From positions 58,337 to 122,336 of the forward strand of contig NZ_JAKGSD010000024.1 in assembly GCF_021654135.1 (NCBI RefSeq): DNA of 64,000 nucleotides, read 5' to 3'. The DNA comes from Amycolatopsis tucumanensis (GTDB lineage: Bacteria > Actinomycetota > Actinomycetes > Mycobacteriales > Pseudonocardiaceae). The notes beneath the pieces were generated by a model. The model did no database searches and was not told where the DNA came from. It saw only the letters and a list, made by a program, of their open reading frames with translations. Below, in pieces: positions 1 to 13,860 of this stretch. Every line of letters starts with the position of its first letter. Position 1 is the stretch's first letter. Made by a program: the position numbers and the translations under genes.

Positions 1-1
1 G

Positions 2-289
2 GCGTGCCAGCGGCACGGGTTCGAGCCGAAGATCAACCACGAGGTCGGCGAGCAGGCGACCGCACTGGCGATGGTCGCCGCCGGGCTCGGGGTCACGCTG
101 GTGTCGGACCTGGGCCTGTCGCTGCGGCCGCCCGGGGTGGACATTGTGGCCCTGACGGAACCGCCGATGCGAACGGTGTCGATCGCGCATCGCACGGTCT
201 CGGCGCGGCCTTCGCTGCAGCTGGTCATCGACGCGGTCCGCGCGGCGGCCGCGGAGCGGGGCCTGGGCGCGGCGGCGCCACTACCGTGA
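2..289 (+). CDS. LysR-type regulator, C-terminal fragment (cut by window edge)
   Basis: This is the last 95 codons of a LysR-type transcriptional regulator; the DNA-binding half lies outside the window. The visible part matches the end of the LysR effector-binding domain, with an alternating stretch around 'MVAAGLGVTLVSDL' followed by a short strand and a C-terminal helix, which is how these domains close. The frame is open from base 2. It ends 9 bases inside the convergent AsnC regulator gene. Target genes cannot be inferred. Confidence 0.75.
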   Translation, partial: ACQRHGFEPKINHEVGEQATALAMVAAGLGVTLVSDLGLSLRPPGVDIVALTEPPMRTVSIAHRTVSARPSLQLVIDAVRAAAAERGLGAAAPLP

Positions 290-1231
290 AAGGGCTTTCC
301 CGGGCCGCTTGACCGAAGCGCCGATCAGCACCGTCTCCACCTCGGTGACGCCCAGCGCGGCCAGGTCCTGCGTGATGAACGCGTACAGGTGCTCCAGGTC
401 TCGCAACCACACGGCGGCGTGGAGGTTCGACGCGCCCGTCGTCGCCATCGCGCCGTGGACGGCCGGGTGGCGGGCCAGCGCGCGGCCCGCCCGGTCGAGG
501 AGGTCCGGGGGCACCCGCATGAGCAGGTTCGCGTCGATGGTCAGCCCGAGCCGCGTGGGGTCGACGAACGCCTGCGTCACGAACCGGCCGTCGGCGCGCA
601 GGGCGCTCAGGCGGCGCCGCACGGTGGACTCCGGGTGCCCCAGCCGGGCGGCGATCGTGGCGGCAGGCAGCCGCAGATCTTCCCCGAGCAGGCGCAGCAC
701 GGCCCGGTCGAGGTCGTCCAGGGGGCGCTCCGCCGCCTGCCCACCGCAACCCAGCGCGGCTCGCTCGGCGTCCGACAGCACGCCGAGACGCCAGTCGGTC
801 GCGTCGCTGAACACGTGCATCACCGTCTGCGCTTCGACGGAGGTCACGGCGCTGGTCGCGGGGAGCTGGCGGAACACCAGACGGTGACGTGGATCCGGGC
901 CAGCCAGCAACAGCGCCAGGATCTCGTCCCCGGCGGCCGACACGTCCACCAGCGGGATGTCCTCCCTGGCCGCCAGGGCCGCCGTGATCGGGTCGAGTTT
1001 CCCGCGCAACACCCGGATCCGCAGCACCACCACGCCCCGCGCCAGCGCGCCCGGCGGCACCGCGACCACGCGCACCACACCGTCGCCGAGCAGCACGCGC
1101 ATCCGCCGCTGCACCGCCCGCACCGGCAACCCCAGCACCCGCGCCGTCTGCTCGACCGTCACCCGGCCGTCGCACTGCAGCGCCTCGATCAGCCGCAGAT
1201 CATCCCCGTCGAGAGCCGGATCAGCCACCAC
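281..1231 (-). CDS. Lrp/AsnC-family regulator with two HTH domains
   Basis: The product (316 residues from the GTG at 1231) contains two AsnC-type helix-turn-helix segments in tandem. The first starts at 'LDGDDLRLIEALQCDGR', the second at 'LDDLDRAVLRLLGEDLR', and each is followed by a ligand-binding (RAM-like) strand-helix pattern. This double architecture, about twice the usual 150 residues, is common in actinomycete AsnC proteins. The open frame runs further upstream, but that part is low-complexity Arg/Ser-rich and overlaps the divergent phosphatase, so I start at the first of two adjacent GTG codons. It probably senses an amino acid and acts locally; no operator was identified. Confidence 0.8.
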   Translation of the reverse strand: MVADPALDGDDLRLIEALQCDGRVTVEQTARVLGLPVRAVQRRMRVLLGDGVVRVVAVPPGALARGVVVLRIRVLRGKLDPITAALAAREDIPLVDVSAAGDEILALLLAGPDPRHRLVFRQLPATSAVTSVEAQTVMHVFSDATDWRLGVLSDAERAALGCGGQAAERPLDDLDRAVLRLLGEDLRLPAATIAARLGHPESTVRRRLSALRADGRFVTQAFVDPTRLGLTIDANLLMRVPPDLLDRAGRALARHPAVHGAMATTGASNLHAAVWLRDLEHLYAFITQDLAALGVTEVETVLIGASVKRPGKALSR

Positions 1232-1310
1232 GAGCCGAGTTTCGCACGATCTCGCTCGGAAACCGGCTGACGAGCCCACCGATCCGCCGCGAGCTCCGAC
1301 ACTCGGACCC

Positions 1311-2108
1311 GTGAACCTCCTCGATGGCATCACCGCCGCCGCCGAAGAAACCGGCGAGATCCTCCGCGGCCTGCCCACCCCGCCCCCGGCCCGCACGCTC
1401 GACGAGTTCCGCACCACCTTCGCCGAGGTCGAACGCGCCGCCGAACCCCTTCTCCGGCAACGGCTCGGCACCCTTATGCCCGGCATCCCGTGGGCCGACG
1501 AGTTCGGCACCGGCCTGTCCGCCGGGACGACCTCGTGGGTGGTCGACATCGCCGACGGCGCCGTGCAGTACCTGCGCGGGCTGCCGTACTGGTGCGTCAG
1601 CATCACGCTCGTGCGCCACCGCGAACCGGTCGCCACCGTGCTGCACCACCCCGTCCGCGGCGAGACCTACCGCGCCGAGCGGGGCCGCGGCGCCACTCTC
1701 GACGGCAGACCCGTCACCCCGTCCGCGCAGACCGACCTGGCCGCCGCCCTGGTCACCACGTCCCAGCCGCCGTTCCCGGGAGCCGAAGCGGCGGCGCTGG
1801 CCGGCCGTTCACTGGGCGACGTCCTGCCCGCCGTCGGCGCGGTGCGCAACCTCGGCCCCACCTCGTGGCAGGTGGCAGAGGTCGCCTCCGGCCGGATCGA
1901 CGCGTTCTGGGAGTTCGGCCACGACGACGCGAACCTGGCCGGAGCCGCGCTCGTCGCGAGCGAAGCGGGTGCCACCGTCACCGACACCGGCGGCGCAGGG
2001 TGGCGGCCGGGCGCGCCCTCGTTCCTGGCCGCCGCCCCGGCCCTGCACGCCGGGCTGCGCAGGCTGCTCGCCGGTCAGCCGGCCAGCGCGTCCTCGCACG
2101 TCGGGTAG
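1311..2108 (+). CDS. Inositol monophosphatase-family protein, divergent active site
   Basis: The protein (265 residues, GTG start at 1311) has the IMPase/FBPase fold signature: an acidic stretch 'WADEFG', then 'VVDIADGAVQYLRG' where the family has DPIDGT, and a C-terminal 'HDDANLAGAALVASEAGA' corresponding to the W-D-AAG-hhEEAG metal/substrate block. Family members hydrolyse phosphomonoesters such as inositol-1-phosphate or histidinol phosphate with two or three Mg2+ ions. Here Thr of the DGT motif is Ala and the conserved Glu pair is not obvious, so activity is uncertain. It is divergent from the AsnC regulator, whose start is 79 bases away, so that regulator may control it. Confidence 0.7.
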   Translation: MNLLDGITAAAEETGEILRGLPTPPPARTLDEFRTTFAEVERAAEPLLRQRLGTLMPGIPWADEFGTGLSAGTTSWVVDIADGAVQYLRGLPYWCVSITLVRHREPVATVLHHPVRGETYRAERGRGATLDGRPVTPSAQTDLAAALVTTSQPPFPGAEAAALAGRSLGDVLPAVGAVRNLGPTSWQVAEVASGRIDAFWEFGHDDANLAGAALVASEAGATVTDTGGAGWRPGAPSFLAAAPALHAGLRRLLAGQPASASSHVG

Positions 2109-2473
2109 AGGGGGAACTCCTCGTCGAGGCCGACGACCTCCATCGCGCGCACCACGACCGGGTCCGCGGCGGCGAGGCGGATCGGCAGGTCGTCCCCCGC
2201 GGCCTGCCGCACGGCGACCAGCGAGGCCATGCCGGCCGAACCCAGGAACGTGACCCCCGTCAGGTCGAGCACCAGCAGCGACGGCTGCTCGCGCAGCGCC
2301 CGGCTCGCCGCGTCGTCCAGCCGCGGCGTCGTCAGGAGGTCGAGTTCGCCGCTGACCTGGACCACCACGGCCTTGCCGCGGCGTTCGACGGCGACCGCGA
2401 CACCGTCGACGGGGTCGACGGCCGGATCGCGCGGGTTCAGTGGATCGGGTGCCTGCACGCACCCATCCTCCAC
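2075..2473 (-). CDS. STAS-domain anti-sigma factor antagonist
   Basis: A 132-residue protein with one STAS domain (about residues 28-125). 'VVVQVSGELDLLTTPRL' is the first strand and helix, and 'LVLDLTGVTFLGSAGMASL' carries the conserved Ser that an anti-sigma kinase phosphorylates in SpoIIAA/RsbV proteins. In the partner-switching scheme the unphosphorylated form binds the kinase and frees a sigma factor. It sits just downstream of the poly-HAMP hybrid kinase and near a PP2C phosphatase, which would suit a kinase/phosphatase/STAS module. The gene overlaps the convergent IMPase gene by 34 bases. No anti-sigma kinase gene is adjacent. Confidence 0.85.
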   Translation of the reverse strand: MEDGCVQAPDPLNPRDPAVDPVDGVAVAVERRGKAVVVQVSGELDLLTTPRLDDAASRALREQPSLLVLDLTGVTFLGSAGMASLVAVRQAAGDDLPIRLAAADPVVVRAMEVVGLDEEFPLYPTCEDALAG

Positions 2474-2522
2474 TTCCGCGCGCCCTGGCGGAACACCTCC
2501 TTCACCGGATCCGCCGCCCGGG

Positions 2523-7040
<4,518 letters not shown>

Positions 7041-7184
7041 CAGCGCACTCCGATTCCGTGAGGCTCTGGGAACCGCTCTTGCGAACAATCCCCGCAGAAG
7101 AGGAATCTACTGGTAGCGCGACACGTATCCCAGCGCCACTTCACTAGACTTGTTTCGTCCGCCCACCGCGACCGAGGGGCTCGA

Positions 7185-9452
7185 GTGACGGCCCAGTACC
7201 CGCCGCAGACCAGCGACCTCGATCCGCGCGTCGCCGGGCTCGCCGCCGTCGTGGAGTGCCAGCAGCAGGAGATCGAACGGCTGCGCGCCGAACGGGACGG
7301 CGGGCTGCTCGTCCCGGTCGCCGAAGGCATCCTCGTGGAACGGCTCGGCTACTCCCCCGCCGAGGCCGCCACGCACCTCACCGAACTGGCCGCGCGCACC
7401 GGGATCACCGTCGCGGAGCTGGCCGCGGACCTGGTCGCGGGCGCGGTCCGGCCGCCACGGGCGCCGTGCGAGCCCGACAGCGCTCCCGACTTCGCCCGGC
7501 TGCCCGACGCCTCCGCGGAGAATTCGGCTCTGCTCGAGGAAGTCCGGCGCACCGCGGGCGCGGCCGCGGTCGCGGTGTGGCAGGTGCGGCCGGACGGCGC
7601 GCTGGCCCTCGCCGGGCACAGCGGGCTCGGCCTGCTGGAGGCCAGCCGCTGGCGGCACATCCCGGTGCTGATGGACTGCCTGCCGCAGCGGGCGGCACGG
7701 GAACGGCGTCCGCACTGGATCCCGGAGGTGGGATTCGCCCCCGCCGTGCCGCTGCCGGCGGACGACCGGCGCGGGGCGCGGGCGGTGATCCCGGTGACCA
7801 CCTCGCGCAGCATCGCCGGCGTGGTGGAATTCGTCTGGGCCGCGCCGCTGCCGCTGTTCCCGCCGGAGCAGAAACGACGGCTCACCGCGCTCGCCGCGTT
7901 GTGCGGCCGGGAGATCGTGCTCGGCACGCAGCCGGCCGGGGCGCTGCCGTCGATGGTGGGCCTGCTGGACTCCGGCCTGTTCGCCCGGCCGCGTTCGGAC
8001 GAGTCCGGCCAGGTGACCGACTTCGAGGTCGCCCAGGTCGGCGAGGACTTCGAGGACCCGCACGGGCGGCAGCCCGCGGAACTGGTCGGCCGCGGGCTGA
8101 CCAGGGCGTACCCGCTGCTGTGCGCGTACGGGCTCGCCGACCGCGCGGTGGAGGTGCTCACCACCGGCGCGAGCGCGCGGCTCGGGCCGGTCCCGCTGGT
8201 CGCCCGGACCGGCGGCGCGGCCACCCCCGCGACGGTGGACGTGCGGATCACCCGGTTCCTGGACGGGGTGCGGATCGTGCTGACCGTCGGGCACGACGAC
8301 CACCGGCTCGCGCAGCTGCTGCACAACCTGCAGCACATCGCGCGGCTGGGCAGCTGGGAGCACAGCGTCCTCACCGGCGAGATGACCTGGACCGAGCAGA
8401 CCTTCGAGCTGTTCGGGCTGCCGCTGTCGGCGGGCCCGGTCGCGTGGGACGAGCTGTGCACCTACGTCCACCCCGAGGACCTGCCGATCGCCGAGGCGTT
8501 CCAGACCACGCTGCTGGCGGGTCAGGAGGCCGCGACGGTGTTCCGGCTGATCCGGCCGGACGGCACGCACCGGCAGATCCGCGCGCACGGCGAGCCGGTG
8601 CTGTCGGAGAGCGGGCAGCTGGTCGCGGTGCGCGGGATCTACCAGGACCTGTCGGCGCAGTACCAGAGCCAAGTCGCGTTGAACGCCACGCGCGACCGGC
8701 TGGCCGACACCGAACACGAAGCCCAGCGGCAGAACCGGATCGCGCGGGAGCTGCAGCAGGCGATCCTGCCGTCGGCGGCGCGGCCGGTGGAGATGGACGG
8801 GCTCGACGTCGCGGTCCGGTACCGGCCCGCGGCGCAGGAGCACAAGGTCGGCGGCGACTGGTACGACGCGACGGTGCTGCCGAGCGGGCGGATCCTGCTC
8901 GTGATCGGCGACGTCGCCGGGCACGGGATCGGCGCGGCCACCGGCATGATCGCGTTGCGCAACGCGCTGCGCGGGCTGGCCGTGACCGGGGCGAGCCCCG
9001 GACGGCTGCTGGAATGGCTGAACACCACGACGTTCACGGTCAACCGCGGCGTCACCGGCACCGCGTTGTGCGGGCTGTACGACCCGGACAGCCGGACGCT
9101 GACCTGGGCGCGCGCCGGGCACCTGCCGCCGATGCTGGTGCGCGACGGCGTGGCCGAGCAGCTGTCCCTGCCGCGCGGGATCCTGCTCGGCGCGCGGCCG
9201 AACGCCCGGTTCGAGGAGACCACGCTGGAGCTGCGGCCCGCGGACACGCTGGTCCTGTTCACCGACGGGCTGATCGAACGGCGCGGCGTGCTGCTCGACG
9301 ACAGCCTGGACCGGCTGGCCGCCGCGGCCTGCCACGCGGGCGCGGACGTGGAGCGGATCAGCGACCAGCTGCTGGCCGAGGCGACGTCCGACACCGAGGA
9401 CGACTCGTGCCTGATCGTGATCCGGGTCTCCCAGCCGGTCACATCGGCGTGA
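7185..9452 (+). CDS. ANTAR-GAF-PAS-PP2C (SpoIIE-type) phosphatase
   Basis: A 755-residue signalling protein starting at GTG 7185. An N-terminal coiled coil and ANTAR-like helical bundle (about 1-85) lead into a GAF-like domain (about 95-250) and two PAS-like domains (about 265-375 and 385-500; the second is clear, with 'ARLGSWEHSV' and 'VHPEDLPIAE'). The C-terminal third is a PP2C/SpoIIE phosphatase with metal-binding 'VGGDWYDA' (near residue 555), 'GDVAGHGI' and 'LFTDGLIER'. Such enzymes dephosphorylate STAS antagonists and so switch on sigma factors. It is divergent from the poly-HAMP kinase with the STAS gene just beyond, which suggests one pathway, though that is inference. Confidence 0.88.
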   Translation: MTAQYPPQTSDLDPRVAGLAAVVECQQQEIERLRAERDGGLLVPVAEGILVERLGYSPAEAATHLTELAARTGITVAELAADLVAGAVRPPRAPCEPDSAPDFARLPDASAENSALLEEVRRTAGAAAVAVWQVRPDGALALAGHSGLGLLEASRWRHIPVLMDCLPQRAARERRPHWIPEVGFAPAVPLPADDRRGARAVIPVTTSRSIAGVVEFVWAAPLPLFPPEQKRRLTALAALCGREIVLGTQPAGALPSMVGLLDSGLFARPRSDESGQVTDFEVAQVGEDFEDPHGRQPAELVGRGLTRAYPLLCAYGLADRAVEVLTTGASARLGPVPLVARTGGAATPATVDVRITRFLDGVRIVLTVGHDDHRLAQLLHNLQHIARLGSWEHSVLTGEMTWTEQTFELFGLPLSAGPVAWDELCTYVHPEDLPIAEAFQTTLLAGQEAATVFRLIRPDGTHRQIRAHGEPVLSESGQLVAVRGIYQDLSAQYQSQVALNATRDRLADTEHEAQRQNRIARELQQAILPSAARPVEMDGLDVAVRYRPAAQEHKVGGDWYDATVLPSGRILLVIGDVAGHGIGAATGMIALRNALRGLAVTGASPGRLLEWLNTTTFTVNRGVTGTALCGLYDPDSRTLTWARAGHLPPMLVRDGVAEQLSLPRGILLGARPNARFEETTLELRPADTLVLFTDGLIERRGVLLDDSLDRLAAAACHAGADVERISDQLLAEATSDTEDDSCLIVIRVSQPVTSA

Positions 9453-9471
9453 CGGGATCCGTCAGAGCGGT

Positions 9472-10344
9472 ATGACCGAGAACGAGTGGCTGGCCGAGCG
9501 GTTCGAGTCGCACCGGGCGCACCTGCGAGCGGTGGCGTACCGGATGTTGGGTTCGCTGACCGAGGCCGAGGACGCGGTGCAGGAGGCGTGGCTGAAGCTC
9601 AGCCGCAGCGACGCCGGCGAGGTGCGCAACCTCGGCGGCTGGCTGACGACCGTGGTCGGCCGGGTGTGCCTGGACATGCTGCGGTCGCGGTCGTCGCGCC
9701 GCGAGGAGTACCCCGAGCGCCTGCCGGACCCGATCATCGTCCCGGAGGACGGCTCGCACCCCGAGCAGCAGGCGCTGATCGCCGACTCGGTCGGGCTGGC
9801 GCTGCTCGTCGTGCTGGACACGCTCGACCCGGCGGAGCGGCTGGCGTTCGTGCTGCACGACATGTTCGCGCTGCCGTTCGACGAGATCGCCCCGATCGTG
9901 GACCGGACCCCGGCCGCGGCCCGTCAGCTGGCGAGCCGCGCGCGGCGGCGGATCCAGGGCAGCCCGACGGTGCCGGACGGGGACGTGACCCGGCAGCGCG
10001 AGGTGGTGGACGCGTTCTTCGCCGCCGCGCGGGACGGGAACTTCGCCGCACTGGTCAGCGTGCTGGACCCGGACGTGGTGCTGCGGGCCGAGGCCGCCAC
10101 CCTGCCCGCGGGCGCGGCCCGGCTGGTGCGCGGGGCCGAGGCGGTGGCCGGGCAGGCGCTCACCTTCCGGCAGTCCGGCCAGGGCGGGCAGCCGGTCCCG
10201 GTGCTGGTCAACGGCGTCGCGGGCCGCCTCATCCTGCGCGACGGCCGCCCGCAGACGCTCTTCGCGTTCACGGTGGTGAACGACCTCATCGCGGCGATCG
10301 ACATCATCTCCGACCCCGAGCGCCTGGCCGAGCTGGCCTACTGA
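9472..10344 (+). CDS. sigJ: ECF41-type RNA polymerase sigma factor with SnoaL-like tail
   Basis: A 290-residue extracytoplasmic-function sigma factor. Region 2 is clear ('RAVAYRMLGSLTEAEDAVQEAW') and region 4 ends with 'ASRARRRIQG'. Residues about 185-290 form a SnoaL/NTF2-like domain ('VVDAFFAAARDGNFAALVSVLDPDV'). This fused tail is the hallmark of the ECF41/SigJ group, where it replaces a separate anti-sigma factor and tunes activity. It starts 19 bases after the phosphatase gene and may be co-transcribed. ECF41 genes usually neighbour a carboxymuconolactone decarboxylase or oxidoreductase; none is seen here. Confidence 0.88.
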   Translation: MTENEWLAERFESHRAHLRAVAYRMLGSLTEAEDAVQEAWLKLSRSDAGEVRNLGGWLTTVVGRVCLDMLRSRSSRREEYPERLPDPIIVPEDGSHPEQQALIADSVGLALLVVLDTLDPAERLAFVLHDMFALPFDEIAPIVDRTPAAARQLASRARRRIQGSPTVPDGDVTRQREVVDAFFAAARDGNFAALVSVLDPDVVLRAEAATLPAGAARLVRGAEAVAGQALTFRQSGQGGQPVPVLVNGVAGRLILRDGRPQTLFAFTVVNDLIAAIDIISDPERLAELAY

Positions 10345-10955
10345 GCCAGCAGGTCTGCCACCTCGTCCACGGACCAGAAGCCCGCCGCCCCGCGCAGGCC
10401 GCACAGGTACTCGGCCACGCGGGGCGGCGGCCAGCCGTGCGACTCCCGCAACCCGTCGCCGAGCATCCGCAGGTACACCGCCGACGGCGGGTTCCACGGC
10501 ACCTCGTCGGCGGCCCACGGAGCGGTGAACGTCAGCACCGGGAACCCGTCCAGGTCGCCCACGTGCAGCAACGTCTCGTAGCGCCCCGGCCCCAGGACGT
10601 CCCGGCCCGCCGACAGCACCGTCGTCAGGTCCAGGTCGCCGTCCGGCGCGCGGTACATCTCCTGCGCCGCCAGGTCCGAAAACTGCCCCACCGTCAGCAG
10701 GTACGCCCGGCCGGCCGCGGTTCCCGGCAACGAGGGGTCGTAGAACGCGCGGCCGCCGCCCCACGTCGCGGACTCGGTCGCGAAGTACACCGCGCCGGGC
10801 ATCGAATGGGCGACGATCCGCTCCGGCGGACGCGGGTCACGGCACCCGGGGCACGACCGCCGCCCGCCCGGCGGCGTGCCGCCCTCCAGGTAGTACCGCA
10901 GCCGCGCGGCGTGCAGGTTGGACCCGTAACCCACGTACCAAACCGACCCGGTCAC
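10338..10955 (-). CDS. Gamma-glutamylcyclotransferase-like (GGCT-fold) protein
   Basis: A 205-residue protein opening with 'VWYVGYGSNLHAARL'. The YGSNL loop is the signature of the gamma-glutamylcyclotransferase fold, which binds a gamma-glutamyl group and releases 5-oxoproline. The rest fits less well, and it is longer than simple GGCT proteins. Relatives in actinomycetes are often mislabelled histone deacetylase. A small 'CPGCRDP' cluster sits near residue 35. It is convergent with the sigma factor gene, overlapping it by 7 bases. The substrate is unknown. Confidence 0.6.
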   Translation of the reverse strand: MTGSVWYVGYGSNLHAARLRYYLEGGTPPGGRRSCPGCRDPRPPERIVAHSMPGAVYFATESATWGGGRAFYDPSLPGTAAGRAYLLTVGQFSDLAAQEMYRAPDGDLDLTTVLSAGRDVLGPGRYETLLHVGDLDGFPVLTFTAPWAADEVPWNPPSAVYLRMLGDGLRESHGWPPPRVAEYLCGLRGAAGFWSVDEVADLLAQ

Positions 10956-11055
10956 GGGCCGATTCTGGCGGAGTTTTTCCTACCCCGCAGGGTGTTGTCG
11001 CAGGCAGGGCGGTCTGCGAGGATTGGCCCCCTTCGCGATGGAGGGAGACCCGGAA

Positions 11056-11466
11056 ATGGCTTCGCGGCTCAACCCGTACATCAGTTTCGCCGGCGACGCG
11101 CGGCAGGCGATGGAGTTCTACCGGCAGGTCTTCGGCGGCGAGCTCAACCTCAACACCTTCGGCGACTTCGGCGGCATGGAAGGCGCCGACGCGGACAAGG
11201 TCATGCACGCCCAGCTCGAAACCGAGCGCGGCTTCACGCTGATGGCCTCGGACACCCCGCCCGGCATGGAGCACCAGCCCGGCAACAACATGTCGATCAG
11301 CCTCAGCGGCGAGGACGCCGACGAGCTGCGCGGCTACTGGGACAAGCTGTCCGACGGCGGCACGGTCACCGTCCCGCTGGAGAAGCAGATGTGGGGTGAC
11401 GAGTTCGGCGCGTGCCTGGACCGGTTCGGCGTCTCGTGGATGGTCAACATCGCGCAGAGTTCGTGA
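11056..11466 (+). CDS. VOC-family (PhnB/glyoxalase-like) protein
   Basis: A 136-residue protein of the vicinal-oxygen-chelate superfamily, PhnB branch. It opens 'LNPYISFAGDARQAMEFYRQVFGG', then 'HAQLETERGFTLMASD', and ends 'DRFGVSWMVNI', the standard PhnB pattern. These proteins are stand-alone dimers; most have no assigned reaction. The ATG at 11056 is chosen over an upstream in-frame ATG because a GGAGGGAGA box lies directly before it. It is probably a single-gene unit. Confidence 0.85.
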   Translation: MASRLNPYISFAGDARQAMEFYRQVFGGELNLNTFGDFGGMEGADADKVMHAQLETERGFTLMASDTPPGMEHQPGNNMSISLSGEDADELRGYWDKLSDGGTVTVPLEKQMWGDEFGACLDRFGVSWMVNIAQSS

Positions 11467-11511
11467 TCCGGGACCGGTGATCGAGAGCGCGCCGCCGGGT
11501 TACCGTTCGGT

Positions 11512-13860
11512 ATGACCTCTCTCGATCACCGGACGCCGGTCCTCGTCGGCGTCGGCCAGGCGTCCGAGCGCATCGACGATCCCGGCTACCGCGGGCTGTC
11601 CGCGGTCGAACTCGCGGCCGCGGCGGCCCGGGACGCCCTCGCCGACACCGGCGCGGACCCGGGTGACGTCGCGTCCGCCGTCGACACCGTCGCGGGCATC
11701 CGCCAGTTCGAGATCTCCACGCCGATTTCGCACTCACCGCTGGGCCGGTCGGACAACTTCCCGCGCTCGGTCGCGAACCGCGTCGGCGCGGCGCCCGCCC
11801 GCGCGATCCTGGAGGTCACCGGCGGCCAGTCGCCCCAGCACCTGGTCACCGAGCTGGCCGGGACGATCGCCGCGGGCGGGGCCGAGGTCGCGCTGGTCGT
11901 GGGCGCGGAGGCCATCTCCACGGTCCGGCACCTGCAGCAGGCCGACGACAAGCCGGACTTCACCGAGCACGTCGACGGCGACCTGGAGGACCGCGGGTTC
12001 GGGCTGAAGGGCCTGGCCAACCGGCAGATGCTGGCGCACGGCCTGCTCGAACCGACCAGCCAGTACGCGTTGTTCGAGAACGCCCGCCGCGCCCGGCTCG
12101 GCCTGTCCCGCGAGGACTACGCGCTCGCGATGGGCGAGCTGTTCGCGCCCTTCACCGCGGTCGCCGCGGCCAACCCGCACGCCGCCGCGCCGGTGCGGCG
12201 CGACGCCCGCGAGCTGGCGACGCCGACCGAGCGCAACCGCCCGATCGCCGACCCGTACACGCGGTTCCTGATCGCCCGCGAGCAGGTCAACCAGGGCGCC
12301 GCGGTGCTGCTGATGTCGGTGGGCGCCGCGCGGCGGCTCGGCGTGCCCGAGGAGAAGTGGGTGTTCCTGCACGGCCACGCCGACCTGGAGGAACAGCCGC
12401 TGCTGGAGCGCGAGGACCTGAGCGGGTCGCCCGCCGCGGTGATGGCGGTGCGGCACGCGCTGGACCTCGCCGGCATCGGGGTCGGCGACCTGGCCACCAT
12501 CGACCTGTACAGCTGCTTCCCGGTCGCCGTGTTCGCCGTCTGCGACGGGCTCGGCCTGGCCCCGGACGACCCGCGCGGCCTCACCGTCACGGGTGGCCTG
12601 CCGTTCTTCGGCGGCCCCGGCAACAACTACTCGACACACGCGATCGCCGAGACCGTCGTGCGCCTGCGCGCGCGGCCGGGCGCGTTCGGCCTGGTCGGCG
12701 CCAACGGCGGCATGCTGTCCAAGTACTCCGCCGGTGTGTACTCCACGACCCCGGCGCCGTGGCGGCCCGGCCGCAGCGCCGAACTGCAGGCCGAGCTGGA
12801 CGCGCGCCCCGCGGTGCCGACCACGGTGCACCCGGACGGCTGGGCCACGCTGGAGACCTACACCGTCCAGCACGCCGCGGGCAGCGCCGTGGTCATCGGA
12901 CGGCTCGACGACGGCCGCCGCTTCCTCGCCTCCACCAAGGACGAGGAGACGCTCGGCAGGCTGCTGGACGGCGAGCCGATCGGCAGCAAGATCCACGTGC
13001 GCTCGTTCGGGTTCGGCAACCGGGTCACGATGACGGCCGAGCGGATGGCCGAGCTGTTCCCGCCGCGCGCGCCGGGCTTCCGCGACGACTACGAGCACAT
13101 CCTGGTGCGCCGCGACGGGCACCTGCTCGAAGTCACCATCAACCGCCCGGATTCGCGCAACAGCCTGCACCCGCCTGCCAACGCCGAGCTGGACGAGGTG
13201 TTCGACGCCTACTTCGCCGACCCGGACCTGTGGGTCGCGATCATCACCGGCGCCGGCGACAAGGCGTTCTCCGCGGGCAACGACCTCGTCTACTCCGCGA
13301 GCGGGAAACCGATGTGGGTGCCCAAGAACGGGTTCGCCGGGCTCACCAGCCGCGAATCCCTGCCGAAACCGGTGATCGCCGCGGTCAACGGGTTCGCGCT
13401 GGGCGGTGGCTGCGAAATCGCCCTCGCCTGCCACCTCGTGGTCGCCGACGAGACCGCGCAGTTCGGCCTGCCCGAGGTCCGGGTCGGCCTGGTCGCCGCG
13501 GCGGGCGGCCTGGTGCGGCTGCCGCGCGCGATCCCGCCGAAGGTCGCGAACGACGTGATCCTCACCGGCAGGCGGTTGTCCGCCGCGGAGGCCGAGTCCT
13601 ACGGCCTGGTCAGCCGGGTCGCGCCGGCCGGGCAAGCGCTGGCGGTCGCGCGCGAGCTGGCCGCCGCGATCCTGGAGGGCTCGCCGACGTCGGTGCGCAC
13701 CTCGCTGCGGATCATGGCGGAGGCGGACGGGTTCGCGGACACCGTGGAAGCCGTCCGGCACCCCTCGCCCGCGCTCGACGAACTCCTCGTCAGCCAGGAC
13801 GCGTTCGAAGGACCGGCGGCGTTCGCGCAGAAAAGGAAACCGGTGTGGCGAAACCGCTGA
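11512..13860 (+). CDS. Thiolase-like / crotonase fusion protein
   Basis: One uninterrupted 782-residue frame joins two CoA enzymes. Residues 1 to about 400 are an acetyl-CoA acetyltransferase (SCP2-thiolase-like) domain ('PVLVGVGQASERIDDP', 'GGLPFFGGPGNNY', 'GANGGMLSKYS'), followed by a small beta domain (about 430-520). Residues about 530-782 are an enoyl-CoA hydratase/isomerase ('HLLEVTINRPDSRNSLHPP', 'GAGDKAFSAGNDLV', 'ALGGGCEIALACHLV', 'FGLPEVRVGLVAAAGG'). The crotonase keeps an acidic residue in 'LPEVRVG'. A beta-oxidation or steroid/acyl degradation role is likely. In most relatives these are separate genes, so the fusion is unusual. No other fatty-acid gene adjoins it. Confidence 0.82.
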   Translation: MTSLDHRTPVLVGVGQASERIDDPGYRGLSAVELAAAAARDALADTGADPGDVASAVDTVAGIRQFEISTPISHSPLGRSDNFPRSVANRVGAAPARAILEVTGGQSPQHLVTELAGTIAAGGAEVALVVGAEAISTVRHLQQADDKPDFTEHVDGDLEDRGFGLKGLANRQMLAHGLLEPTSQYALFENARRARLGLSREDYALAMGELFAPFTAVAAANPHAAAPVRRDARELATPTERNRPIADPYTRFLIAREQVNQGAAVLLMSVGAARRLGVPEEKWVFLHGHADLEEQPLLEREDLSGSPAAVMAVRHALDLAGIGVGDLATIDLYSCFPVAVFAVCDGLGLAPDDPRGLTVTGGLPFFGGPGNNYSTHAIAETVVRLRARPGAFGLVGANGGMLSKYSAGVYSTTPAPWRPGRSAELQAELDARPAVPTTVHPDGWATLETYTVQHAAGSAVVIGRLDDGRRFLASTKDEETLGRLLDGEPIGSKIHVRSFGFGNRVTMTAERMAELFPPRAPGFRDDYEHILVRRDGHLLEVTINRPDSRNSLHPPANAELDEVFDAYFADPDLWVAIITGAGDKAFSAGNDLVYSASGKPMWVPKNGFAGLTSRESLPKPVIAAVNGFALGGGCEIALACHLVVADETAQFGLPEVRVGLVAAAGGLVRLPRAIPPKVANDVILTGRRLSAAEAESYGLVSRVAPAGQALAVARELAAAILEGSPTSVRTSLRIMAEADGFADTVEAVRHPSPALDELLVSQDAFEGPAAFAQKRKPVWRNR

